A stretch of DNA of 64,000 nt from Helicostylum pulchrum (GCA_025677825.1 JAIXMO010000001.1:682001-746000); one strand, 5' to 3'; positions 46,301 to 57,700 are shown, numbered from the stretch's first letter. Notes: generated by a model from the letters alone, not told the origin. A program made the numbers and translations.

Positions 46301-46383
46301 CTATTCAAGACTCTGAATTCGGTAGATTGTCGCAACAAATTCATTACAGTTTATGTTTAATCGATTTTGCTCGTAGAACATAA
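43333..46383 (+). CDS. UTP21: U3 snoRNP/SSU processome WD-repeat protein UTP21 (WDR36)
   Basis: UTP-B component of the small-subunit processome, needed for 18S rRNA maturation. Exons 43333..43521, 43605..44345, 44417..45013, 45078..45269, 45347..45992 and 46052..46383 give 898 residues, as expected. IYQPFRAIGYITNEVPYIIN, FLTTCVGHSFQTYN, KLWDTTSGDL, WDLSDRRLSHIMKNAHDG, SAGRDHSLRSFSTVRDAQSF and FWGHRNRITDFTFSPDSRWI mark tandem WD40 blades. The C-terminal UTP21 domain holds SLSPSAIDLEIRSFPIDGEL. An acidic stretch (EDSDEESESEEE, about 675-690) precedes it. Confidence 0.95.
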
Positions 46384-46796
46384 AAAGGCTTCATTTTTCT
46401 TTTTCACAAAATTACAAAAAAAAATTTATACATAATAAAAAAATTGGAAATTCATTATAGATTGTAAAAAAAAAACTAGAATTCATGCAAAAAAAAAAAA
46501 AAATAGTAAAGCTTAAAATTTAGATTTCTTTAAAAGCGGGCGTAATTTCCTCTTTTTGATTAGATGCAAATAAATGATTTAGAGGGATCTCCAGGTCAAG
46601 CCTAATTAAGGTCAATAACAAACGAACCACTCTTACACATGACTCTTAATTCGGGTCGGGAACTCTTGTAAAACCATATGATTAACTTTTTTGATTATAC
46701 GCGACTAACGTTATAGAATATTTAAGATCTACTTTATTAAATGATGAATAGTTTTTTTTTGGGGGGAGGAGAGGGTTTGTAAATGCATTAATATGT
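46384..46796. other. Convergent intergenic region
   Basis: About 410 bases between two gene 3' ends; poly-A tracts and nothing recognisable. Confidence 0.5.
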
Positions 46797-47345
46797 TTAG
46801 TGTTTAGTTTTACGTTTCATGCTATTAGCAATGGTTGGATGGAATGAATAGACTACAGAATTTGTGTCTATTATGCTATGTGGATTTGTGTGATCATTTT
46901 CTTGATGAGCGAACCATCTACCAATAAAACTATTTTGTTCGGCAGAAGAAGAATAGCTACTACTGTTGCTACTACTACTGCTACTGCTGTGACTTTGACT
47001 TCTGATACTAGTAGCTGCAGTAGTATGAGGTCTGTTGATATGTTTATTATTGTGTATTGATTTTTCACATGCTACCTTTTGACCTAATCGCCTAAACGAT
47101 TCTTGTACAGGGTCTTCAAATCTTCGAACACATCGATATTCACGATTCACTCGATCAAGTTCTTTTGTCAATCGTCTCATATTTTTGGGATGATCTAAAT
47201 AGTTCTTGTCATTGGTCAACACAAATAATCTCTGTAACTGTAATTTGTGTTGAGTTCTACTTGAAGTTGTGGGTGCAATATATCTCCTTTCTTCTTCACC
47301 AACTGAACGTCTGATAATTGGCTGTTCCTCGTAGAATGGTGACAT
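46797..47345 (-). CDS. Uncharacterised protein, 182 aa
   Basis: Not recognised. Single exon from MSPFYEEQPIIRRSVGEEER. A basic, probably helical block (about 35-105: HKLQLQRLFVLTNDKNYLDH, NMRRLTKELDRVNREYRCVR, ESFRRLGQKVACE) is followed by a poly-Ser stretch (about 120-140) and a tail with FIGRWFAHQENDHTNPHS. No signal peptide or membrane segment. Possibly a lineage-specific protein. The frame is supported by coherent composition and a CT/T-rich leader, not by homology. Confidence 0.6.
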   Translation of the reverse strand: MSPFYEEQPIIRRSVGEEERRYIAPTTSSRTQHKLQLQRLFVLTNDKNYLDHPKNMRRLTKELDRVNREYRCVRRFEDPVQESFRRLGQKVACEKSIHNNKHINRPHTTAATSIRSQSHSSSSSSSNSSSYSSSAEQNSFIGRWFAHQENDHTNPHSIIDTNSVVYSFHPTIANSMKRKTKH

Positions 47346-47618
47346 GATCAAAGTTAGTTATTTATTTAAAGAAAGAAAAAAAATAGATGTGTTAAAGAAG
47401 TGAAAAAGAGGACATTTTTTTCGAAAAAAATATTTAACTTTTATATGTGGTTTTTTTTTCTTTAGGTAACAGAAAAAATTGATACATAATTTAAACACAT
47501 GATACAACTAAAAAGAAAGATAAACTCTTTTGATATAGAATTACTTTTACCGTGGCATTACTGATTATGTACTTTTTTTTTTTATTATAAAAAAAGCTTA
47601 AATTCTTGTCAGAATCTA

Positions 47619-49388
47619 CTAAATCGTTTTAATTGTTGCATAAGCAACAGGTCTTCCTATTTTGTACAAGATAAAAAATAGAATAGTTGCTGTCATCAGG
47701 TTCACACCAGCATATTTTGCCACAGTCTAATAGAGGTTATATTTAATACAATGGAGCATGCTTTTTTTTATTTGATTTATTGTACCTTGATTATCCAATG
47801 CCATCCACCTACTTTCTTGTCATTTGACTTGTTGCCAACATCTGGCTTCTTTTTAATTACATGTTGTTTATCTCGCTTCACTAATTCTCTACGAAGGTCA
47901 TTAATACGATCATTTAATGCTATCACTTCGTTTTGTAAAGCATCCAGCGCTTTTTTTGTTGCAGGGCCTAAAGTTACTGCTGAAGGAGGAGGGAGGTTAA
48001 AGAAAGTAGTGTCGTTGATATAACGTGATTGATTTTGATTATTGTGTCCTAAAATAGTAGATGTAGGTGTGCATGCATCCCTATTAGTCATATCATTTAC
48101 ATCTTGACTATTGGTAGTAGTGTCGTATAGATGCATACTATTGTGCTGATATATTGCAGTAACAGATGATGCATTCGCATTAATTGCATTTGTTTGATCA
48201 TAATAAACCCTTCTGTTATTAGTTTGATTTAAAGAATTTATGTTGGGCTGTTTATTTTGATCAGCGCGACGGCTTGTAATGCTAGTATTAATCTTGGGTA
48301 GGCTGGTTTTTTCAGATATATATTGCCATGGATTCACTGTGTCATCAAATTCAACGTTGAACGAAACGTTATTAGGTGACACATCCAAGTCATTCCTCAT
48401 CATGTGGTGCGAGCGTTTTTCATACCCGCCAGAAGAATTTTTATTTTGCCCCAACCTTGATCGTGCGTTAACTGAAGTAGGTCTTGTAATCATTGGTGAT
48501 TGACGAGGAGGAGTACTTGGAGCGGTAAACATTGTTTGTACTGAGCTTACAGATGATGGTCTATTATTAGTAGTTTTAGAAAAAACTGGCGAGGGTCTTC
48601 GTGATGGAAAAGAGTCTTGTGATGATAAAGGAATGACCTTTTTACTTTCCTCAACAATATCACGAAGATACTCACTCTCTTCTGAAACAGTAGTTTTTTC
48701 TAGTTTTGTAAATAAATGTCATATTTTTTATTACCTAATAATATATATAAACACTTTACCATCTTGATTTGAAGTATCATCTGTATCGTCATCACCGTCA
48801 TCTTCTTCTTCTTCGGAAAAAGGTCTCATTGCAGCAAATGTTTGAATGATTTGTTGCGCTTCTTTTTTACCGATATTTTTTTGATATGCCTAATTTATAA
48901 GCATCCCCTTTTTATAATAAGTATTATGTAATTACAATGCCTATAAACATAATCTACCTGTGTAGCCATCCTTAAAAGTGCTTCAACATAAATGTGCCTT
49001 GCCTCCATAATTGAAATCCCTTCCAATTTTTTCCAAGCATCCCTTAAATACCGTTAATTGGGTTTATTATTTTCAAAGTTTTGATTAAATTAATGCATTG
49101 CATTACCATTTTGCTCTTCCCACTACATCAAATATGCCAGGTCTTGATGTATTAACATCACCTTGAGATACTTGTTTATAAAGAGAATATAGCTATTTTT
49201 TTTTTATACATTTGTTAAATTCTTATTGTTTCTTTTAAAAAAAAAAATTGAATTACCTCTAATTTTTGACTATTGGTTGGCTGAAAACCGGAATTGTTAC
49301 TAGGTAAACTTCGAATAAAATTCAATGCTTTATTATAACGCTCAATAATAAACTGGTCCGAGTAATGAGCAGGAATGGTGTTGGTCAT
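47619..49388 (-). CDS. ATG37: ATG37/ACBD5-like acyl-CoA-binding tail-anchored protein
   Basis: Peroxisomal-type acyl-CoA-binding protein; yeast Atg37 is a pexophagy receptor factor and ACBD5 an ER-peroxisome tether. Exons 49257..49388, 49107..49192, 48958..49042, 48760..48889, 47786..48699 and 47619..47726 join in phase to 484 residues. ACBP domain about 6-100 with ERYNKALNFIRSLP, KLELYSLYKQVSQGDVNTSR, PGIFDVVGRAKWDAWKKLEG and EARHIYVEALLRMA. Then an acidic EEEEDDGDDDTDDTS stretch, a long Ser/Asn-rich region, a coiled coil (KKALDALQNEVIALNDRIND), and a hydrophobic segment near the C-terminus (LMTATILFFILYKIG) with a short basic tail, the tail-anchored layout. Confidence 0.87.
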
Positions 49389-49909
49389 TAGCAAATATAT
49401 GTAAAAAAAGAAAAAAGAAAAAGAAAAAAAAGGGTATTTAATTAAAAGAAAATGCGTTACACGCAGGTCTAAAACACTTGGAAGAAGTCACTTTACTAAA
49501 CTTGTTTTCTTCAAGAGCACTACAAAAATAAGAAGAAATCATTGAATAGGTACATATTTTGTTTGTAAAATAAATGCTCGCCACATCTTTGTTCAATTCA
49601 AAGTTAGACGGTTGTTAATACAATATAGTCTGGCATAAATACAGAACTTAGTAAATGTTTTTTGTGTGAGTCAAAATCTTCTACTATCTTAACTGGTAGT
49701 ATTGCTGCGTACTTTTCAAACACTTTTGATAAGTATATGTATCCGTGTATTTGAGAGATACATTGTATTATCACTTGGAGTAAGCGATTTTTGCCTCGTA
49801 TCTTATATCACTGGATATACAATCTTCCATTACCCCGCCAGCACCTGATTTAAGCAATAAAAAAATATAAAAAAAAAATATAGGCACCCCTTTTTTTAAT
49901 ATACGCAAC
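49389..49909. other. Divergent intergenic region, promoter of TRAPPC13 and ATG37-like genes
   Basis: AT-rich. The stretch 49680-49857 shows partial similarity to 54290-54480 (shared CTTAACTGG, TCAAA-CTTTTGATAAGTA-like and CCCGCC blocks). Confidence 0.4.
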
Positions 49910-51244
49910 ATGTCTACAGCTATACATTCACCGCGTCAAGGTTCCATCTCTTCACCAAGTAGCCAATCACAAGATGATCAATTACCTCATCTATTGTCGT
50001 TAAAAGTGATGCGCTTATCACGACCTCAATTGACCTCAACTTTACCCATTTATTACGAATCAAACACAGAAAAGACTTCTCCACTAGTTGACGGTCTCGA
50101 GTCTTTAAACATCTCGGACCTTACAGCATCGCATCCTATTGATAGAAATCAATGCAATGAAATACAAATTCGAGATTTTGGCCTTAGTCAAATGTTGAAA
50201 CTTCCTTCAGCTTTTGGAAATATATACCTTGGAGAAAACTTTAGTACCTTTATTAGTATTAACAATGAATCTCCTTTTGCAGTGCAACAAGTAGGTGTCA
50301 AAATCGAACTTCAGACATCGTCACAACGATTTGTATTATCAGATACAACGACAGCACCTTCAACAGAACTGGAACCTCAAAAGACATACGACATTACTGT
50401 AGCACATGAAATTAAAGAATTAGGTGTTCATATTCTTGTTTGTTCTGTTAATTATAATGCACCAGACGGTAAAAGACGACACTTTCGTAAATTCTACAAG
50501 TTTCAAGTATCAAATCCGTTAGCAGTGAAAACCAAACTAAACAACTTGATTGATGGCCGAGTATTTTTGGAAGCACAACTTCAAAATGTATCAGCGGGAC
50601 CGATGTTTTTAGAACGCATGAGGTTTGAACCCTCGGAACATTTTGTATTTGAAGATTTAAATCAAGTAGTTACAAGCAATGATAGTGTGTTTGGAGATAG
50701 CTTTATTCATCCACAAGATATTAGACAGTATCTTTACATGTTATCACCTAAAGATGATCAAAACGATCGTATCTCTAGAACGACCAATGCATTGGGTAAA
50801 TTAGATATCGTTTGGAGATCTTATATGGGAGATTTAGGTAGATTACAAACATCTCAATTAACTAGAAAGGCTCCCATGTTGGAAGATTTGGAAGTACAGC
50901 CATTTTTACAAGAGTCTGTACGTGTTATATTAGAACATCCGTTTAAATTGGGTATTCGTGTCAAGAATCATTCTGCCGAAAATATGAAATTAGTACTGAC
51001 AGCTATCAAGACAAAGATGGGATCTGTCTTATTAAGTGGTCTTAGCAGTGTTCAATTGGGTGATGTACCTGCAAATCAATCCGCTGAAACTCAACTGGAA
51101 TTTTTCCCATTGACTTCTGGTTTACAACGAGTAGGAGGCTTACGAGTAATGGATTTATTGTCTGGATATACCAAAGACATTGATCATGTCTGTGATATTT
51201 TCGTACTTTCTCATCCAAATGATGATATCGAATCAACTATTTAA
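49910..51244 (+). CDS. TRAPPC13: TRAPP complex subunit TRAPPC13
   Basis: Subunit of the TRAPP tethering complex in ER-Golgi traffic and autophagy (DUF974). Single exon, 444 residues. After a Ser/Gln-rich N-terminus, HLLSLKVMRLSRPQL starts the conserved part; SAFGNIYLGENFSTFISINN, VGVKIELQTSSQRFVL, ELGVHILVCSVNYN, FRKFYKFQVSNPLAVKTK and GPMFLERMRFEPSEHF follow the family closely, and LDIVWRSYMGDLGRLQTSQL marks the second Ig-like region. Length fits the family (about 400-450). Confidence 0.93.
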   Translation: MSTAIHSPRQGSISSPSSQSQDDQLPHLLSLKVMRLSRPQLTSTLPIYYESNTEKTSPLVDGLESLNISDLTASHPIDRNQCNEIQIRDFGLSQMLKLPSAFGNIYLGENFSTFISINNESPFAVQQVGVKIELQTSSQRFVLSDTTTAPSTELEPQKTYDITVAHEIKELGVHILVCSVNYNAPDGKRRHFRKFYKFQVSNPLAVKTKLNNLIDGRVFLEAQLQNVSAGPMFLERMRFEPSEHFVFEDLNQVVTSNDSVFGDSFIHPQDIRQYLYMLSPKDDQNDRISRTTNALGKLDIVWRSYMGDLGRLQTSQLTRKAPMLEDLEVQPFLQESVRVILEHPFKLGIRVKNHSAENMKLVLTAIKTKMGSVLLSGLSSVQLGDVPANQSAETQLEFFPLTSGLQRVGGLRVMDLLSGYTKDIDHVCDIFVLSHPNDDIESTI

Positions 51245-51372
51245 TAAAAAAAAATTGGCTGTTATTCGATTTTACCCATCCATTAATCAATGTTATTTTT
51301 ATTACGTTGGTGTTTAATACAAGCTTTTTGACAGCTACATCTACCAATCATAAATGCCTAAAACACGCGCAG

Positions 51373-51391
51373 GCACGTGATTTTCACGTGC
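51373..51391. terminator. CACGTG hairpin between TRAPPC13 and the tRNA gene
   Basis: GCACGTG / CACGTGC arms around ATTTT. Contains two E-box cores. Could act as a 3' structure of TRAPPC13 or as a bHLH site; not decidable from sequence. Confidence 0.4.
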
Positions 51392-51447
51392 TTTAGTGCT
51401 TTTATTACAATTTATAATTTTACAAACATTTATTTTCAGCATGAATT

Positions 51448-51520
51448 GCCCTGTTAGCTCAGTTGGTAGAGCGTGGGACTTTTAATCCCAATGTCGAGGG
51501 TTCGAGCCCCTCATGGGGCG
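51448..51520 (+). tRNA. tRNA-Lys (UUU)
   Basis: 73-base cloverleaf without an intron. Acceptor GCCCTGT pairs with ATGGGGC (two G-U pairs), A box TAGCTCAGTTGG, anticodon loop CTTTTAA between TGGGA and TCCCA giving anticodon UUU, B box GGTTCGAGCCC, discriminator G. A T6 Pol III terminator follows at 51531. Confidence 0.96.
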
Positions 51521-51673
51521 CTTCATCTTCTTTTTTCTCTTTTTATCAATTTCGTGAGATGTTAAGAGTATTTTTGAAATGGTTTTATTTATTTTAAGAG
51601 AAGCGAATTATACTCTGCTTCTTGGGAAATCCTTTATATATATTATATATACGTTATTTATGAGCAATTATAT

Positions 51674-52022
51674 TAGCGGCTCTATTTCTCTAGGACGTCT
51701 TCGGTCCCCCACTTTAACACCACTATTCGATTTAAGGGCGGAATCCAACTTCGTAATATATAAAATAAATTTAAAAGTGATAATAAAAAACTCGTTCATA
51801 TAAAAGCGCCTAGTCTTCAAAAATGTATTATCAATCGATACTATTAAATCAAAGGGATAATAAAATAAACTTTACAAAGTAATGAAAGTATAAAGACAGT
51901 AAAGTTAGACTTGAATGGAGCGCGTATCAGAAGTGAATCTTTAAAAGATTAAGGCCGAAAAGTAATTAAATACAAATGGTCGCTAAGTGAAAAGGGATGC
52001 AGTATAAACCAAATAAAGTGAA
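51674..52022 (+). repeat. Dispersed repeat B, copy 2
   Basis: Homologous to 13098-13556, starting TTAGCGGCTCTATTT and sharing CACTATTCGATTTAAGGG, GGAATCCAACTTC and GACTTGAATGGAGCG. Lacks the inner hairpin of copy 1. Ends about 135 bases before the F-box relic. Confidence 0.8.
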
Positions 52023-52158
52023 CAGAAAATGACTTTTTAAGAAATAGACAATTAAGAAAAACGTTTCAAATGCAAGATTATTTAATCAAGTGCATAAGAC
52101 GTGAGAAGGGATTTTATTTTTATTTTTCTTTCTCTTTTTTCTAACAAACCAAAAAAAA

Positions 52159-53415
52159 ATGTTATGTACTTCAAGAATCAGGCGCATACCCTTTGAAATA
52201 CTAAAGCAAGTGTTCCAGAATCTTGAAAAAGAAGACCGAAAAACTTGTTTACTTGTATGTAGATCATGGAACTCTGTAGCTCACGAATATTTTAGTTGAG
52301 AGATTTCAATTAAAGTAAAAGAAGAAAAGTTAGATGACCTTTTGGACGACATATCATACTTTGGTGAAAATGTAAAGGTTATAAAATTAACAGCCTCTCG
52401 ATATAAAACTATTGATAAACTTAAATGGAGACACATTCTCAACTTATGTCCCAATCTTACTTTGGTATACTTTCGAAATGAATGTGACAGTTCGGCGTTC
52501 TTGAGAGCTTTGCAAGACCCAGATATAAGGTTAAATGATCTTCAAAAGCTAGATATCAATAATTTAACAGAGTATTCTCTCGATATCTATGATCTTTACT
52601 TGCGGATAAGTATTCAGTACTGCTAAACAATCACATCACTACAATTATATGCTTTGGACGAAGAGCCTGTTGCGACAAAGTATGGTGGGCTGTACAAATT
52701 TATCTCTCAATTTCCTCTGTTAACTTGTTTGAAGATAACATGATGCCCCTCAAAGGTGGAAAACCTGCGTGGTCTTTTCCAAGTAGAGGATGACCCGAAA
52801 TCAATGGTTGATTTAAAAAATGTCTGGGAGGAAGCTCCTCGATTAAAAGAGGTCAAGTTGTATGGATGCGCTGTAGTTGTAAATGGTTCGCCAGGTATAG
52901 ATGCAGTTCAGCTTATTGAAAATAGGTCCTTAACAGATTTTAAGATATTTGCAGACAACATTAGCATACGCACATTGCGTTACATTGTTTCGCTGTTAAA
53001 AGAGGTCAAAATTTTAGCCTTGTTTATTGAAAACATCACAATGGACGAAGATATTTCGGTAGAAGAATCTGAAACTATATTAGGAGATTTGGAAGCATCT
53101 ACAACTGAAATGAAAAGAGTCGAAATACAATACAAGTGCAATGGTCGTGACTTCTATTTAAATATGGGTAAAGAATTTGAAACTGAGAGACGTTTAAAAG
53201 GAAACTACATAAATGAAAATTATTTTAGCCGCAATGATAACAACAGTGATGATGATACTGTCAATTATAGCGCTCGTTATTATAATGATGATAATTATTC
53301 TGATTATAATTACGAATATCATACTGATAGTGATTGCGACTATTATCATGGTGATTATTATGATGATTGTCGTTGGAATGACTGTATTGATGACGATTTT
53401 TTTTACGATGATTGA
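52159..53415 (+). pseudogene. F-box/LRR protein relic with three in-frame stops
   Basis: One continuous frame of 418 codons from ATG 52159, interrupted only by TGA at 52297, TAA at 52624 and TGA near 52741; no frameshift. N-terminal F-box RRIPFEILKQVFQNLEKEDR, KTCLLVCRSWNSVAHEYFS; then leucine-rich segments (KVIKLTAS, LKWRHILNLCPNLTLVYF, LRYIVSLLKEVKILALFIEN). A low-complexity Asp/Tyr/Asn tail (about 355-418) ends the frame. F-box/LRR families are large in Mucoromycota and function as SCF substrate adaptors. Intact frame with only stops suggests recent loss. Confidence 0.82.
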
Positions 53416-53547
53416 ATATCACTTTATACTTGGAAATTATAGCTTTGAAAAAAAAAATCGCTCCTTCTATACTGGTTATTCGGCGTTTACTTAAAACTTA
53501 TAAATAAAAATATTTCAAGCGTATAAACTTTCCTTTATCTGTTTATT

Positions 53548-54130
53548 TTAATTATTAGGGGATACCACGAAAAGTGTGGCGTATTTTATTACTTTTTCAC
53601 GAGCTCGCCCAACTTCGTTTATCTGCATAAAAATGATTAAATATGTGTCAGCAAACATTACGTCTAGCTTATCAATGAGAGAGGATGATTATACGTATAC
53701 ATGCATTGCGTATATTATCAAAACTTACCCAGCGAAATAATCTTCTTCTAGTAGTTTTATGAAAGAGGGGGGTAATAATTGTATCAATAAACGTCGACAG
53801 AGATAAACCAACGCTATATTCTCTCCATACATCAGAGATCGTTATAATTTTTCTGTTAAGAGAATACCATCGATTAGATGCAGAGGGAAAAGACAAACTT
53901 GGCGGTGAGTAATTAATAAGCGCGAGAGAGGAATCGGAAGGAGTAGTGGGCGGTCTTTGAGCATTAGAGTTGAAACAAGATAAGCTCTGGTGAAGATTAT
54001 GTGCTTCATTCAGATTGGCTTCCTGTATAGATTTAATTTTATTCGATAACAATTCGAAATCACTTTGCACTGCGGCAGTCATTTTCGGAATTGGCCATTC
54101 AAACTTTCTGGCTAACACGGAATAGACCAT
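53548..54130 (-). CDS. Protein with a GCR1-like C-terminal domain, possibly transposon-derived
   Basis: Exons 53729..54130 and 53548..53622 join at phase 0 (CGCTGG, GTAAGT donor, TTATGCAG acceptor) to 158 residues. The centre NRWYSLNRKIITISDVWREY then SVGLS resembles the GCR1_C domain (PF12550: basic, TVTDVWREW, VGL), found in yeast Gcr1 and in many fungal proteins linked to mobile elements. The rest, RRRLFRWINEVGRAREKVIK, is basic. The start may be incomplete: upstream an open piece in another frame reads EAQLPEAVKECDGLFRV. DNA binding is likely by family; role unknown. Confidence 0.5.
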
Positions 54131-54773
54131 CACATTCTTTTACAGCTTCTGGAAGTTGGGCCTCAGAATCACGGTACGGAACAGTTTAAAAAATCTCACA
54201 AGACCAAAGGTATTCGTTTTTTAATACTATGAAGTCCTATACAAGATGAATTGTCTCTTGATTATCATAATGCATATTTGGAATTGGCATTAATTATAAA
54301 CGCTCTGTACTCTTAACTGGCAGTACTTATTGTTTTTTTTTACTTGTCAAATACTTTGGTAAGTACTCAGAAAACAATTTACTTCTAATTGCTTTACTTA
54401 TAAGTCGCTGTTTATTTATGGATGTGTCAAAAAAATTATATTGGATATATAATTATCCCGCCCACTGTTCGTTATAAGGGGATCTTCGATTTAAGAGTAC
54501 GTAAAAAAAACCATTTCATTCCCTAATATAATTTACTTTTTTTTATCATTCATTTAACTACACTTGTTTAACGATTACTTATAATAGTACAGTGTCTTCA
54601 TTTCATATTTTATAAAAAATATGTGTGCGTAGTAAATAGTTGTCATTTTTTAATTACAAATGTTACACATTACAGTAACACATACACTTGATTTCATTCT
54701 CTTTATTAAATCTTAATGTTTTATTTGTCTCTTTTTCTCCTTTTTCTTTTTTTTTTAAAAAAAACCCGACTAG
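54131..54773. other. Intergenic between the GCR1-like and Hsp70-like genes
   Basis: AT-rich. Includes the stretch (54290-54480) similar to 49680-49857 and the 10-mer ATCCCGCCCA at 54455-54464. A search for a first Hsp70 exon with a DFGTT-type codon set found none. Confidence 0.45.
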
Positions 54774-57700
54774 ATGGAATACGCCTTCGATTATTACCAG
54801 TACGATTATTGTATTACTTTATGTAAGTAGCTATATGATTATTCTTCTGACCCAATCGCCATAGGTATTGACTAGATATCCTTTTAAAAAAGATTTAAAT
54901 GATCGATATGGTCATGCCAAATGTCTTTTTAATAGACAAAGAAATTATCCTTCATTATTTTCTAGCAGGTATATCTAATAAATCTATCTTTTTTTTCTGT
55001 ACTTAATGTTGACTAAATAGCAATGTCTCTACTACAGAGAATCTGCTTGCGTAGCTTATGACAAAACAGGAACCGAAATATTGGCTTGGGGTAACGAGGC
55101 ACAGGAACTCAGAGAGAAGGGAATAACCAATGACATTATATACAAAGATATGTTCATGGAAGAGATACAACGTGTCTATCCCAGGTACAAGGAAGATCCT
55201 GATGACAAGGATGCACTTGAGGTGTTACAGAGTGTCACATACTTTATACTCAACCTAGTAAACAGTCTAAAAGCAACGTGGTCTGAGGTCGTAGGGCAAG
55301 AAAATACCAATGCGGTTAATTTACATTTTGTGTTTATAGTTCCTACTGATTGGGAGTATAAGATTAGAGAAGATATATTTCGACCTATATTTATTGCAGC
55401 TGGTCTCATTTCTAAAACAGACCATCCAAATCGACTGTTGTTATTCACAAAATTGGAGTCTGTGATACAATTAATTCAACATCCAAAATTTGGTGTTGCC
55501 GAAAAGATTAAAGTAAGCACGCAATATATTATGTGCAGTGTGGCTCAGATAGAGGATGGTTATATTATTATATTCGATGCGTTTGAATTTGAGCATTGCG
55601 GTATTGGTCTTAGCTCCACATCCACGCTTGTCCCGCGAGTATCTAAATCCGTAACACTCAAAATAGACTTTAAAAAAGTAAAAACTAGCTTGAAAAAGTT
55701 TATCCAGGAAATAGGAATCCCCCAAGATGATATTAGTGAACAGGGTATTGAATCTGTAATCCGACGGTTTTTGATCATGGAGGTAAAAAAAAAACATCCC
55801 TCTTTTCATAATACAGTAAAAATGTCTCATTTTTTTTGTTTTTGTTTTAAAAGGCGGAATTTCATAAAAATAAGTTTAGTAGAATAACCAGATATCCGTT
55901 TAAAAAACTAGACCAAAACGAATGGCGTGAGTTATCTCCAGCCCAGTTAGAAATCATTCGATCTATCACACTAGCCAAAATCTACGAAGTTGCATTTGCG
56001 TCTATCGTTGATAGTTTAGAAAGTGGTATTGAACAAGTACTATCATACAATTTCAGAAAAATACGATCTCTGATATTAATTAAAGAAGCCGTCTACGACG
56101 CCCTCACTGTATTCCCATCTTTATTCGAATGGATATCCCTTGTCTTGAACGATATTGGGCGCAATTTAAATTACAACATGTTGTTATTTGCCGACAATCG
56201 AGAATTTTTAAAGTTAAGATCGGCAAGTATTATTGAAGGCGCCAGTCGTAAAATGCTGGAGAAAATCAAAATCTCAGATGCAATTATACCGCCAAACGTA
56301 ATTTGTAGAGATACATTAGAAGGTGATTCGACATTATCGATTTTACACAAGGACGACCCGGATGTTGTTATCACTATAGGTAGGATATAAAAAAAAATGC
56401 AACGTAATGCGAGTCAATAACAAATGCCGTAATTTAGATATATCGTTTAGGCATGTTTTATATTCATGCGTATTAATGGATGGTCACAACATAAAAGAGA
56501 TTATTCGCAGTAGCTTTCCATTAAGGTAAAATACATATTTATTTTTATAGAAAAAAGGTAACTGACAAAAAACATTGATCCATAGCTTACCACCTCTCGC
56601 ACACTTCTTTGCAGCCCCAAATGTAAATTTACCAATGACCTTAAAAGCTGAAAAAAGGTAAAATTTAATAGCACTTATCAACCTGATTATTAATATTCAA
56701 GAAAAAAAAAAGGATTATATCATTTTTAGAAGAACATCTTGACTCAGCATTGCAATATTTTACAAAGTACGATCGTCAGGTAGAAAAGAAAAAACTCGAT
56801 AATTTCGCAACTAGACAGAAAATAAAACACTACATCAAAACAGCGTACAAACGAGCTAGCTTTTGTAAATTAGAATGCTGTAAAAGATCACCACGGCGCA
56901 ATGAAAATATTTATGAAACGCATGAAATTTTTTCGCACATGACGCAAGTAAGACTTCTACAGAAAACAAAAGCTTTACTTGTTGAAAATAAAGAGTGCTC
57001 TTCTAAAAAAAGAAAATTACAAACACAACAGAGAAAGTATATCAAGACATTTCTAGTAATGTATTTTGGATACTTGAACCAACTTATACAGGACCAGTCG
57101 GTACAGAATACTGAATATGAAAACAAGAAGAGCATTCGTCATGTTCTTTTATTGGAGAAGCGGTTATTACGTAGTATCATTGGCACCAAGAAAGAATTAA
57201 AGGAAATTTTAATCGCAAGTGACCTTTTTCAAAATGAAGTAAAAACAAAAAAGTTGAAAATAATTACACATGGGGAAGGTATATTACCCGCACTTCAACG
57301 TGAATTAGGCTTAAATCTTGCTCTTAAATCTTATTATGTACTATCGCAATTACATACGACATATATTCAAGTTACCTTATACCAAGTCGTTCAAATCACA
57401 GAGACAGACGAAGAAGAAGCATCCGCCATTATTATACAGAATGAAACGCTTCCTATTGAAAGTATATACGATTCGTTATGCAAGTATATGTGGAGTCATG
57501 CGGAATTGGATAATAACTTGATCCAGTGTTGTGGTTTACACCAAGAAGGTTTCTCGTCATTAAAAAATTATAAATATTTTATAACAAAAGTAAAGGCATT
57601 TATACTTAAAAAGGTAGTATTATATTTCTTTGCTTACAAACATTTAAAACTAACTTAAAAAAAAATACAGTTTTCACCGAGTAACTTGAATTTAGATTGT

